Source of the DNA: G020350405 sp964513655
GTDB lineage: Bacteria > Planctomycetota > Phycisphaerae > Sedimentisphaerales > Anaerobacaceae
Direction: 5' to 3'
NCBI GenBank assembly: GCA_964513655.1
Contig: CAZENQ010000119.1
Coordinates: 1 to 9,745, forward strand
DNA: 9,745 nt
Made by a program: the position numbers and the translations under genes. Positions 1 through 4,937 of this stretch are shown here, one piece after another (position 1 is the first letter of the stretch; each line of letters starts with the position of its first letter). The notes under the pieces were generated by a model. The model was not told where the DNA came from. It saw only the letters and a list, made by a program, of their open reading frames with translations, and ran no database searches.

Positions 1-4
1 GTGT

Positions 5-23
5 CGCGGGCATCTTGCCCGCG
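5..23. repeat. Perfect GC-rich hairpin (dispersed-repeat type)
   Basis: Arms CGCGGGCA (5-12) and TGCCCGCG (16-23) are perfectly complementary around a 3-base loop. No T tract follows on either strand, so it is not a classical terminator. The related core GGCGGGCAAG occurs twice on the minus strand near 3525-3560, which suggests a dispersed intergenic palindrome. The start of the window cuts off its left context. Confidence 0.6.
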
Positions 24-41
24 TCGAATAACAGTTTGTAG

Positions 42-61
42 GGTGTGGTCTTTACCCCACC
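42..61. repeat. Near-perfect hairpin upstream of the HTH gene
   Basis: GGTGTGGT (42-49) pairs with ACCCCACC (54-61) around a 4-base loop, with one mismatch (T46 against C57). It lies 20 bases before the ribosome binding site of the gene starting at 97. It could be a decayed intergenic palindrome or a structure in the 5' untranslated region; nothing in the sequence decides between these. Confidence 0.5.
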
Positions 62-96
62 AATTTTGCTAAAAAAATTCGAGGAGGTAAATACTT

Positions 97-735
97 ATGA
101 AGCGAAAAGACCTGAGTGAAAAAAAGTGGGCTGTCCTGGAAGACCTGTTTTATAGCGACCTCGACGAAAACGCCGTCCTGAAAAAACACAACGTCAGCCG
201 AACAACCTACGAAAGATGGCTCAGGCAGAAACTATTCTCCCGGCAGTTCCAGCAATATTCCGCGTCGCTTGCCCGACGGACCGCCCTTGCCGTTGCAAAA
301 GCCGAAACCGAAGTCGCCGTTCGTCTCGTCGAGCTTACACGCTGCCAAAAGGAAGAATCCGCGCGAAAAGCCTGCCAGCAGGTCTTGGCCATCGCAAACC
401 GCTTTTTTGAGGCGGTAGCCCGCATAAACGAAGGTCCTCTTAAGGAAAATCGGGGGGATTTCGGGGGAAAAAGGGGGGGAAACCGGGGGAACCGGGGGAA
501 AAAAGAGGAAGAAAAAAGAAGACTCAAACTCGATGCCCGTTCTACCTTTTACCATTCACCAATTACCAATCACCTGGCTTTGGCCGGGGAAAATCGGGGT
601 ATGTACGGATTAAATCAGGACACCTCCGACGCCAATCTCGTTTACTCTGACCACAATCTCCACGACCCTGTAATAACCCCTGAACAAGCGTCCAAAATCT
701 TGGCCGTCCTTGCCGAAGATGAGGATAAAAAGTAA
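97..735 (+). CDS. Helix-turn-helix protein, phage terminase small-subunit-like, with in-frame G-rich repeat insertion
   Basis: The 212-residue product starts at an ATG preceded by a strong GAGGAGG (81-87), which makes this start secure. Residues 24-42 look like a helix-turn-helix (ENAVLKKHNVSRTTYERWL), and residues 50-112 are a long, probably helical stretch rich in Ala, Arg and Glu. This arrangement resembles small terminase subunits and related homeodomain-like DNA-binding proteins, but no phage genes are adjacent, so a DNA-binding role is inferred. Residues 117-164 look foreign to the fold: a Gly/Arg/Asn-rich run encoded by five guanine tracts (452-498), then a charged KKEEEKRR stretch and a tract derived from an imperfect 14-base tandem repeat (549-574). 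This segment is exactly 144 bases and is bounded by two copies of GGAAAATCGGGG (444-455 and 588-599), so it can be gained or lost in frame. A broken partial copy lies at 3167-3390. Confidence 0.72.
   Translation: MKRKDLSEKKWAVLEDLFYSDLDENAVLKKHNVSRTTYERWLRQKLFSRQFQQYSASLARRTALAVAKAETEVAVRLVELTRCQKEESARKACQQVLAIANRFFEAVARINEGPLKENRGDFGGKRGGNRGNRGKKEEEKRRLKLDARSTFYHSPITNHLALAGENRGMYGLNQDTSDANLVYSDHNLHDPVITPEQASKILAVLAEDEDKK
452..498 (+). repeat. Guanine-run array (predicted G-quadruplex former)
   Basis: Five guanine runs of 6, 5, 7, 5 and 5 bases (452-457, 463-467, 473-479, 485-489, 494-498) start 9-12 bases apart, on the coding strand inside the 97-735 gene. The density and regularity fit a G-quadruplex-prone simple repeat. 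Translated, it gives alternating Gly, Arg and Asn residues. Confidence 0.75.
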
Positions 736-913
736 CCATAGGCCGGACAGGTCGGCGACCCTACTTCGCCCTGACTTCGCCAGGCGGACTGATAGGCTTA
801 AGAATGTACTCTCAGCGTTGGTATTTTCAAAAAAAACCTGAAAAAAAGGCTTTTTTGCGTAACAAAACTGATTTTTCGGGACTTTTCTTCATAGAATTTA
901 ACTTAAATTACGT

Positions 914-919
914 TATAAT
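914..919 (+). promoter_or_regulatory. Candidate -10 box for the pseudopilin gene
   Basis: TATAAT is a perfect sigma-70 -10 match in an A+T-rich stretch, with no convincing -35 box 16-18 bases upstream. It lies about 40 bases before the ATG at 960 and would place the transcript start near 926. That makes the GTG at 936 an unlikely start. The rest of 736-913 holds only a copy of an intergenic repeat (753-785) and A/T homopolymer runs (828-857). Confidence 0.45.
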
Positions 920-959
920 CGGCATTTAGTTATTCGTGGGTATAAATGGGAAGAGATTG

Positions 960-1766
960 ATGCACGAAAAACGGGAAACGGTGGGTCAAGGGATTGCGGC
1001 GTGTGGTTTTACACTGGTTGAGCTTCTGGTGGTGATGTCCATAATATCATTAATGATGTCGATTTTGATGCCGGCATTGTCAGGGGCCCGTGAACAGGGT
1101 CAGCGTGTGCACTGCATGGCAAATCTGAAATCACTGGCAATGGCGTGGAGTTTCTATGCTGAGTATAATGACGGCAAGCCGTGTTCTCCCTTTACACTGT
1201 GGAACGATGATGAAGATGACCATTATTGGGTGGCCCAGGGGCCGGATTGGGAAAATAACGACATAGGCAATACTGAACAGGCTATACGAGATGGTGTTCT
1301 GTGGCCTTATACCCAATCTTTGGGGGTGTATAAGTGTAAAAGCGACATTAGTAACTTCTTATGCAGTTATTCAATGTCAATCGGGGCTGTTAGGGGATTG
1401 CATGAGATTTCGAGGTCTTCGGAAAAAATGGTCTTTGTAGATGCAAGCAGCAGCTTCAAATGGATACATGGTCCTTACGCCCCTATGTATTCTAAGTTGG
1501 TAGGCCTTGACTCCAAGCTGATATGGCACCGGTGGCACCACTGCCCCTGTCCCGACTCTAAAATATGCAGAGGTAAAGGTAGGAGACAGCAGATAACAGC
1601 AAGACATGCGGGCGGCTGCAATATGGTATTTGCTGACTTTCACTGCGAGTACTTTGAGTGGAAAGACCCAAGGACAATCAAATTTGCAAACCGTGAAATA
1701 CCAGCAGAAAAGGCGTATTTGAACAATCCTGACTTAAGGCGTTTGGAAAAAGTGCTCGACTGGTAA
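960..1766 (+). CDS. Pseudopilin-like protein with prepilin N-terminus and H-X9-D motif
   Basis: The ATG at 960 (268 residues) is preferred over the in-frame GTG at 936 because GGGAAGAGA (948-956) is a suitable ribosome binding site and a TATAAT lies just upstream. The N-terminus is a classical class III prepilin signal: cleavage is expected after Gly16, in GFTLVELL, giving mature Phe1 and Glu5, followed by one hydrophobic helix to about residue 37. The ALSGAREQGQRVHCMANLK stretch after the helix is typical of the large planctomycete pseudopilin-like families. Near the C-terminus His216 is followed nine residues later by Asp-Phe (HAGGCNMVFADF), a variant of the H-X9-DG motif of these proteins. 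Such proteins are processed by prepilin peptidase and placed at the inner membrane or surface; their individual roles are mostly unknown. A cluster of Cys and His (HHCPCPDSKIC) is unusual. The gene at 1834 follows after 67 bases and is probably co-transcribed. Confidence 0.9.
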   Translation: MHEKRETVGQGIAACGFTLVELLVVMSIISLMMSILMPALSGAREQGQRVHCMANLKSLAMAWSFYAEYNDGKPCSPFTLWNDDEDDHYWVAQGPDWENNDIGNTEQAIRDGVLWPYTQSLGVYKCKSDISNFLCSYSMSIGAVRGLHEISRSSEKMVFVDASSSFKWIHGPYAPMYSKLVGLDSKLIWHRWHHCPCPDSKICRGKGRRQQITARHAGGCNMVFADFHCEYFEWKDPRTIKFANREIPAEKAYLNNPDLRRLEKVLDW

Positions 1767-1833
1767 AGCTGCTAAAATGATTTTGAGTACGAAGTGAATA
1801 TATTTAACTACAGCATGGCCGGAGGAAAGTTAA

Positions 1834-2427
1834 ATGTTTTTTAAGCTTCCTGACTGGATGCGATATGAGTTTGAACACCGCAGGGAACGTCTTGGAGATT
1901 ACCTGCGAGGATTGGCAATAAGGAAATGGATTAATAATAATCCCCGGATAATTTTCGGGGTGGCTGTTGTTTCGGCATTTATCCTGTTGGCAGTTATTAT
2001 AAAATTGCTAATCCCGGCCGGGACTGTAAAGATTGAAGATTACCATAAAAGGTGGTTCTATGACCTGAATACGGGCAAACTTTTTGCTGCAAAAAAAAGT
2101 TTAATTGGCCCTATCGAAGCCCCCTCGGGACCGCTGCCCAACGGAAATCCCGCCGGCGTCCTGGCGTGTGTATTCAGCTATACCTATGAGCCGAATGAAT
2201 CGGAGCGCATTATCGGCTTTTTAGAAATACCCGACCCAAATTTCAACTCTGATTCCGTGAATTCACGGCTTAGTGGTGGCAAAAGATGGGGCCAGGGTAA
2301 GCTTATTCGCAAGGTTGAGGACAAACAATGGGTCTCGGCCAACAGCAGGGAGGGGCAGGCAATCCTGCAGGAATTTTTCCAGCCGAATGAAAATGGCAAA
2401 GTCGCCAAGTTCTGTTTGCCGAAGTAA
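1834..2427 (+). CDS. Single-pass membrane protein of unknown function
   Basis: The 197-residue product starts at an ATG with an excellent ribosome binding site (GGAGG at 1821-1825, 8-base spacer). A basic, Arg-rich cytoplasmic N-terminus (residues 1-37) precedes one strong membrane helix (about 39-62), leaving an exported domain of about 135 residues. That domain begins with WFYDLNTGKLF, followed by a Pro/Gly-rich PIEAPSGPLPNGNPAGV stretch, then a hydrophobic VFSYTYE strand and an IGFLEIPDP strand. I recall similar WFYDLNTG and IGYLE segments in uncharacterised planctomycete proteins, but I cannot name a family. It lies 67 bases after the pseudopilin-like gene on the same strand, so they probably form a two-gene operon. 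It ends 4 bases from the stop of a possible convergent small gene (2432-2599). Confidence 0.8.
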   Translation: MFFKLPDWMRYEFEHRRERLGDYLRGLAIRKWINNNPRIIFGVAVVSAFILLAVIIKLLIPAGTVKIEDYHKRWFYDLNTGKLFAAKKSLIGPIEAPSGPLPNGNPAGVLACVFSYTYEPNESERIIGFLEIPDPNFNSDSVNSRLSGGKRWGQGKLIRKVEDKQWVSANSREGQAILQEFFQPNENGKVAKFCLPK

Positions 2428-2431
2428 AGGT

Positions 2432-2599
2432 TCAATCTTTTAGCTTCTCAAACTCCTGCACGACAGGCTGCCAACCAAGTGTGTTTGCAAAAGTAGACTT
2501 TTCTTCTTTCTTTGTCATGGAAATTCCCGCTCCAGCTGAACCAGCACCTTGCTGATTCTTTGTTAGCCCTTTGGCTTCTGTAATAACGATCCATAGCAC
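2432..2599 (-). CDS. Possible small protein (55 aa), or C-terminal remnant
   Basis: This minus-strand frame has no ATG near its 5' end and is open from 2653 to the stop at 2432. From the GTG at 2599 it encodes 55 residues. The product begins VLWIVITEAKGLTKNQQ, continues through a Gly/Ala/Ser stretch, and ends TLGWQPVVQEFEKLKD. The composition looks more protein-like than the alternative frames here, and the residues upstream of the GTG (CEKWQSGCGC) also look coding. The GTG is preceded by AAGGA with an 11-base spacer. A TTGACA-N16-GATAGT promoter candidate and a terminator lie directly upstream. It could equally be the tail of a larger gene truncated by the TAG at 2654-2656. I do not recognise the family. 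Confidence 0.35.
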   Translation of the reverse strand: MLWIVITEAKGLTKNQQGAGSAGAGISMTKKEEKSTFANTLGWQPVVQEFEKLKD

Positions 2600-2652
2600 A
2601 TCCCCTGAAGTCCTTGAACACCCGCAGCCACTCTGCCATTTTTCACAAAAAC

Positions 2653-2680
2653 ACTATCCAACAAAATGGATTCATGTCAA
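2653..2680 (-). promoter_or_regulatory. Candidate sigma-70 promoter for the 2432-2599 ORF
   Basis: On the minus strand TTGACA (2680-2675) is a perfect -35 box, followed after 16 bases by GATAGT (2658-2653), a four-of-six -10 match. It lies just downstream of a terminator-like hairpin, as expected for an isolated small transcription unit. Confidence 0.35.
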
Positions 2681-2683
2681 ACT

Positions 2684-2714
2684 AAAAAAATCCTGCCGAG
2701 TCCCCCCATCGGCA
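2684..2714 (-). terminator. Rho-independent terminator-like hairpin, minus strand
   Basis: On the minus strand TGCCGA and TCGGCA (arms at 2709-2714 and 2694-2699) enclose a 9-base G-rich loop. Three bases later comes a run of seven T (2690-2684). It would end minus-strand transcription coming from the 2755-2900 region. No convincing gene now lies upstream of it, so it may be the leftover end of a decayed gene. Confidence 0.5.
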
Positions 2715-2754
2715 CCCGTCAACAACTTTAAATTTTGCGCTTTGGCTTTACTAT

Positions 2755-2877
2755 TTAAACTTTAACTTTTAAACTCCCACCAGATCCCCAAGACGGCCGC
2801 TCATAACTCCGCTCAAAATCTGTCGCAATCTGACAAGAGATTAACCAATATGCGACACTTTCCTCCAAGATATACAC
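2755..2877 (-). pseudogene. Probable gene remnant, 40-codon open frame
   Basis: This minus-strand frame from a GTG at 2877 to the stop at 2755 reads VYILEESVAYWLIS, then a Cys-Gln-Ile segment, and ends SLKVKV. It looks coding but has no ribosome binding site for the GTG. Upstream it runs into low-complexity Gly/Pro codons and a stop. I interpret it as the tail of a decayed gene whose terminator is at 2684-2714. The family is not recognised. Confidence 0.25.
2821..2857. promoter_or_regulatory. Inverted repeat TGTCGCA / TGCGACA
   Basis: The arms 2821-2827 and 2851-2857 are perfect inverted copies separated by 23 bases. It lies 12 bases from the larger palindrome at 2870-2896. The two could be paired protein-binding half-sites, but a chance 7-base match cannot be excluded. 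Confidence 0.3.
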
Positions 2878-2896
2878 TAGTTTAAATAGTGTATAT
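2870..2896. promoter_or_regulatory. Perfect A+T-rich palindrome, operator-like
   Basis: ATATACACTA (2870-2879) and TAGTGTATAT (2887-2896) are perfect 10-base inverted repeats around the 7-base spacer GTTTAAA. The length and half-site spacing fit a binding site for a dimeric helix-turn-helix regulator better than a terminator, because no T tract follows. There is no intact gene immediately on either side to assign it to. Confidence 0.5.
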
Positions 2897-3166
2897 TGCC
2901 CGCCGCCTCCCGGCCCGCCCGCTCAAAACAAATTTCAATCATCCGTGCATGCGCCCCCACCCCGGCCGCCGATTTTCTTAAAAATTCTTACTTCTTATTT
3001 CCCAAGCACTTAGCCCGTATCTCCCTTCCTCACCTACCCGAAATTTCGTCACAAACGCGCGAGCCCCTCCAACAGTGAGCGGACTCCCTGTCCGGCCCGC
3101 TTGCCGCGTCGTAGCTTTAGCGATGACGGGCCCTTTGAAAAATAAATAAATCGCTCCCATCCGTTA

Positions 3167-3390
3167 AATCCGCGCGAAAAGCCTGCCGGCAGGTCTTAGC
3201 CATCGCAAACCGCTTTTTTGAGGCGGTAGCCCGCATAAACGAAGGTCCTCTTAAGGAAAATCAGGGGGATTTCGGGGGAAATCGGGGGAAATCGGGGGAT
3301 TTTCGAGGAAAATCGGGGTATTTACGGATTAAATCAGGACACCTCCGGCGCCAATAACGGCGACCCTGCCTCGCCCTGACTTCGCCAGGC
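3167..3390 (+). pseudogene. Broken partial copy of the 97-735 HTH gene
   Basis: Positions 3167-3281 match 356-470 with 3 differences in 115 bases, 3307-3355 match 588-636 with 2 in 49, and 3358-3390 match the downstream flank 753-785 with 2 in 33. The copy lacks everything before residue 87, including the helix-turn-helix and the start codon, and the last 33 or so codons are deleted. The distance between its two GGAAAATC boundaries is 52 bases instead of 144, which is not a multiple of three, so the tail is also frameshifted and runs to a stop. Because the post-gene flank is included, the duplication covered gene plus intergenic DNA and then decayed. Confidence 0.85.
3262..3318 (+). repeat. 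10-base-period guanine-run array
   Basis: Guanine runs start at 3264, 3274, 3284, 3294 and 3315. The first four have an exact 10-base period, of the form TCGGGGGAAA or TCGGGGGATT. It is the counterpart of the array at 452-498 but is more regular. It is a G-quadruplex candidate. Confidence 0.75.
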
Positions 3391-3562
3391 CTACGCCGCG
3401 GCAAGCATGATAAAAAAATGTAAAACAAAACCAATTTCCCTGCCCTCCGGCGGATTTATAAACTCCATAAAAACAATGAGTTACAACAAAAAAAAGACAA
3501 TGGACACTTGGCCAAAACGAAACCAATCTTGCCCGCCGTTAGTGTGGCGGCCTTGCCCGCCC
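3391..3562. other. Intergenic repeat-rich stretch
   Basis: A plus-strand frame here encodes KTKPISLPSGGF and similar short peptides. From memory, related translated repeats are scattered through Phycisphaerae genomes between real genes, so I treat this as a dispersed repeat and not a gene. Its right part carries two minus-strand copies of GGCGGGCAAG (about 3527-3560) around a CCGCC/GGCGG hairpin. The rest of 2897-3166 shows no gene, only CT-rich sequence. Confidence 0.4.
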
Positions 3563-3898
3563 CTACCGGCCGAGCAGCCACTGATGAATAAATGCTGCAA
3601 TCACCCACACCGCGAAGCTCGCGCACAATACTATCCAGAGTGCTAAATGCCTGCGAAAGCACAGATAAGCAACGACAAAAAATAAAACGCTCGGCAGTAT
3701 CCCCCACAGCGCCCCTTTTGTATAAGCGCCCATCAGCTCGAAGTTCCCCGGATTGTCCACGTACAGCCACACTAACACGATAAACCCCGTCAGCGGCATA
3801 ACCGCAATAAGACCCGCTAAGCTCGGCAGCTTCCGCCCCACCTGCGCACAAACCGCAATCACACAAACACTAATCAATAACTTGATTACAAACCGCAT
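3563..3898 (-). CDS. DUF3147-type small integral membrane protein
   Basis: The 111-residue product is almost entirely membrane, with four predicted helices at about residues 2-19, 27-47, 62-82 and 86-109. The motif PSLAGLIAVMPLTGFIVLVWLY in the second helix (split here as PSLAGLIAVMPLTG then FIVLVWLY), a short loop, and then WGILPSVLFFVVAYL are characteristic of the DUF3147/GlpM-like family, whose usual length is about 110-120 residues. The biochemical role of the family is not established; I infer only an inner-membrane location. The ATG at 3898 has a weak ribosome binding site, and the gene lies 27 bases after the stop of the upstream membrane gene, so translation may depend on co-transcription with it. 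Confidence 0.8.
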   Translation of the reverse strand: MRFVIKLLISVCVIAVCAQVGRKLPSLAGLIAVMPLTGFIVLVWLYVDNPGNFELMGAYTKGALWGILPSVLFFVVAYLCFRRHLALWIVLCASFAVWVIAAFIHQWLLGR

Positions 3899-3925
3899 AA
3901 CAACACCCGATCACTTTTACTACTC

Positions 3926-4519
3926 TCACTCACTTATTGCCCAGCCGGAGTTCGGATCAAAGATATACTTAGTCTCTCCCAGAATAGCTGTCCTCTCGTT
4001 AGCTCTGCAGTTATTAACCCATTGCCATTTGTCGTTGATAAATATATTAGCAGAGATGATTTTTCCATTGTCATCGCTAACATATTTTACATCAAAATGA
4101 CCGTCAAAATCTATATCAACAAAGAAGTCGCCCTTATTACGCCCCGCATAGCCTGCAAGGCCCCACTTGCCCAGGGTATTCAAAAACTCTATTTTAAAAA
4201 TGGGGTACTCTGTATTGTCAAATAATGACAGGTCAATGTTTTCGCCAGCTTCATTTTGAGTGACCATGAGAAGAAGATCTTTGTTCTTTGTCATCAAAAG
4301 TGTTCTATGAATTCCCAGTTCTGTGAGGATTTCTTCAACATCCGAAGGTTTCTTAGCCCGGACTTTTATGTCACCAAAAGTTCCTGGAGAGTCTGTTAGA
4401 TCTACCCCCGGCTCTATATAACACAGGATTGCTCCAATTGCCAAACATATGACGATGCCCACAACAATCCCCGCAAAGAAACTCACAACTATACCGAGTG
4501 AAAGTTTTCCCTTTCTCAT
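3926..4519 (-). CDS. Membrane-anchored protein of unknown function
   Basis: The frame opens at 4537, but the ATG at 4519 (197 residues) is preferred because purine-rich AGGAAAGGA lies just upstream, while the outer ATG has only a weak site. A basic N-terminus (MRKGK) and one hydrophobic helix (about residues 7-29) anchor a globular exported domain. The domain has a helical stretch (PSDVEEILTELGI), a beta-rich centre, and a DIDFDGHFDVKYV segment near residue 140 that resembles the Asp-rich loop of dockerin or EF-hand calcium sites. It is a single loop, so calcium binding is only a possibility. The tail carries NDKWQWVNNC and IFDPNSGWAI. I do not recognise a named family. It sits between two other small membrane genes in the same orientation and is probably in their operon. 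Confidence 0.78.
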   Translation of the reverse strand: MRKGKLSLGIVVSFFAGIVVGIVICLAIGAILCYIEPGVDLTDSPGTFGDIKVRAKKPSDVEEILTELGIHRTLLMTKNKDLLLMVTQNEAGENIDLSLFDNTEYPIFKIEFLNTLGKWGLAGYAGRNKGDFFVDIDFDGHFDVKYVSDDNGKIISANIFINDKWQWVNNCRANERTAILGETKYIFDPNSGWAISE

Positions 4520-4540
4520 ATCCTTTCCTTTCCTCATCGC

Positions 4541-4567
4541 TCACTTACAACTTACCCGGCGCCCTGC
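4541..4567. repeat. 27-base direct repeat, copy 1 (of 2)
   Basis: This matches 4911-4937 at 24 of 27 bases, exactly 370 bases apart. The other copy spans the last codons and stop of the sulfatase gene. This copy lies just upstream of the 4519 start and also reads PGKL-stop in the corresponding frame, closing a 15-codon mini-frame (4592-4545). Together the two copies flank the gene at 4604-4891. Confidence 0.7.
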
Positions 4568-4603
4568 ACCACGGACTCTCCCAAGACGCCATCCTCCTCG
4601 TAG

Positions 4604-4891
4604 TCATTGTCTCAAACCATCACGTTGTTGTGTGTCTTGCTTTTTACAAAGCCACCTTCTGGCAGCTTTAATTGCACGCGCGCTACAAGTAGCGAACCCG
4701 ACAAGGGGTATCACCCAAATCCAACCGGCCCAGCCGCTCCAATGCCCATAATAAGCCCAGCTAAGAAAACCGAAAGATAACGCCGACACAAGTTTGAAGG
4801 TAAAAGACTCAACTATCTTTCTGATTCTTTCACCACCTTTTACCTCCTTTTTTACCCGTCCTGCGTTTTCTTTGTGATTATATCCTTCCAT
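4604..4891 (-). CDS. Small membrane protein of unknown function
   Basis: The 95-residue product starts at an ATG with a GAGAGG ribosome binding site about 9 bases upstream. Residues 1-30 are charged and hydrophilic. Two hydrophobic segments follow (about 33-48 and 53-68, rich in Trp and Tyr: SWAYYGHWSGWAGWIWV), then a basic tail (KAARRWLCKKQ). It is probably an inner-membrane hairpin with both ends in the cytoplasm. No family is recognised. It begins 23 bases after the sulfatase stop, so it is probably co-transcribed with it. The gene is flanked by a 27-base imperfect direct repeat (4541-4567 and 4911-4937), which suggests it arrived by insertion or local duplication. Confidence 0.72.
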   Translation of the reverse strand: MEGYNHKENAGRVKKEVKGGERIRKIVESFTFKLVSALSFGFLSWAYYGHWSGWAGWIWVIPLVGFATCSARAIKAARRWLCKKQDTQQRDGLRQ

Positions 4892-4910
4892 ATGTAAGAC
4901 CTCTCACCAC

Positions 4911-4937
4911 TCATTTACAACTTACCCGGCTCTCTGC
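4911..4937. repeat. 27-base direct repeat, copy 2
   Basis: This copy contains the C-terminal codons and stop of the sulfatase gene and the first few bases downstream. It differs from 4541-4567 at 3 of 27 positions. Confidence 0.7.

Noticed and set aside
828..857. A-run and T-run (AAAAAAGGCTTTTTT) resembling a terminator after the first gene
   Set aside because: The stem is only A-T pairs with a 3-base loop and too weak to be called a terminator. It also lies about 100 bases past the stop.
936..959. GTG start for the pseudopilin gene at 936
   Set aside because: It has no ribosome binding site and lies only about 10 bases after the probable transcript start. The ATG at 960 has GGGAAGAGA before it.
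3262..3318. CRISPR-like regular repeat
   Set aside because: The units are 10 bases with no unique spacers, so it is a simple tandem guanine-run array and not a CRISPR array.
3407..3646. Plus-strand frame with KTKPISLPSGGF
   Set aside because: It resembles the translated intergenic repeats of Phycisphaerae and overlaps the end of the DUF3147 gene. It has no ribosome binding site.
4831..4849. Perfect AAGGAGGT followed by GTG GTG inside the 4604-4891 gene
   Set aside because: The GTG codons are out of frame with the gene and lead to a stop after seven codons, so it is probably a chance match in an A/G-rich stretch.
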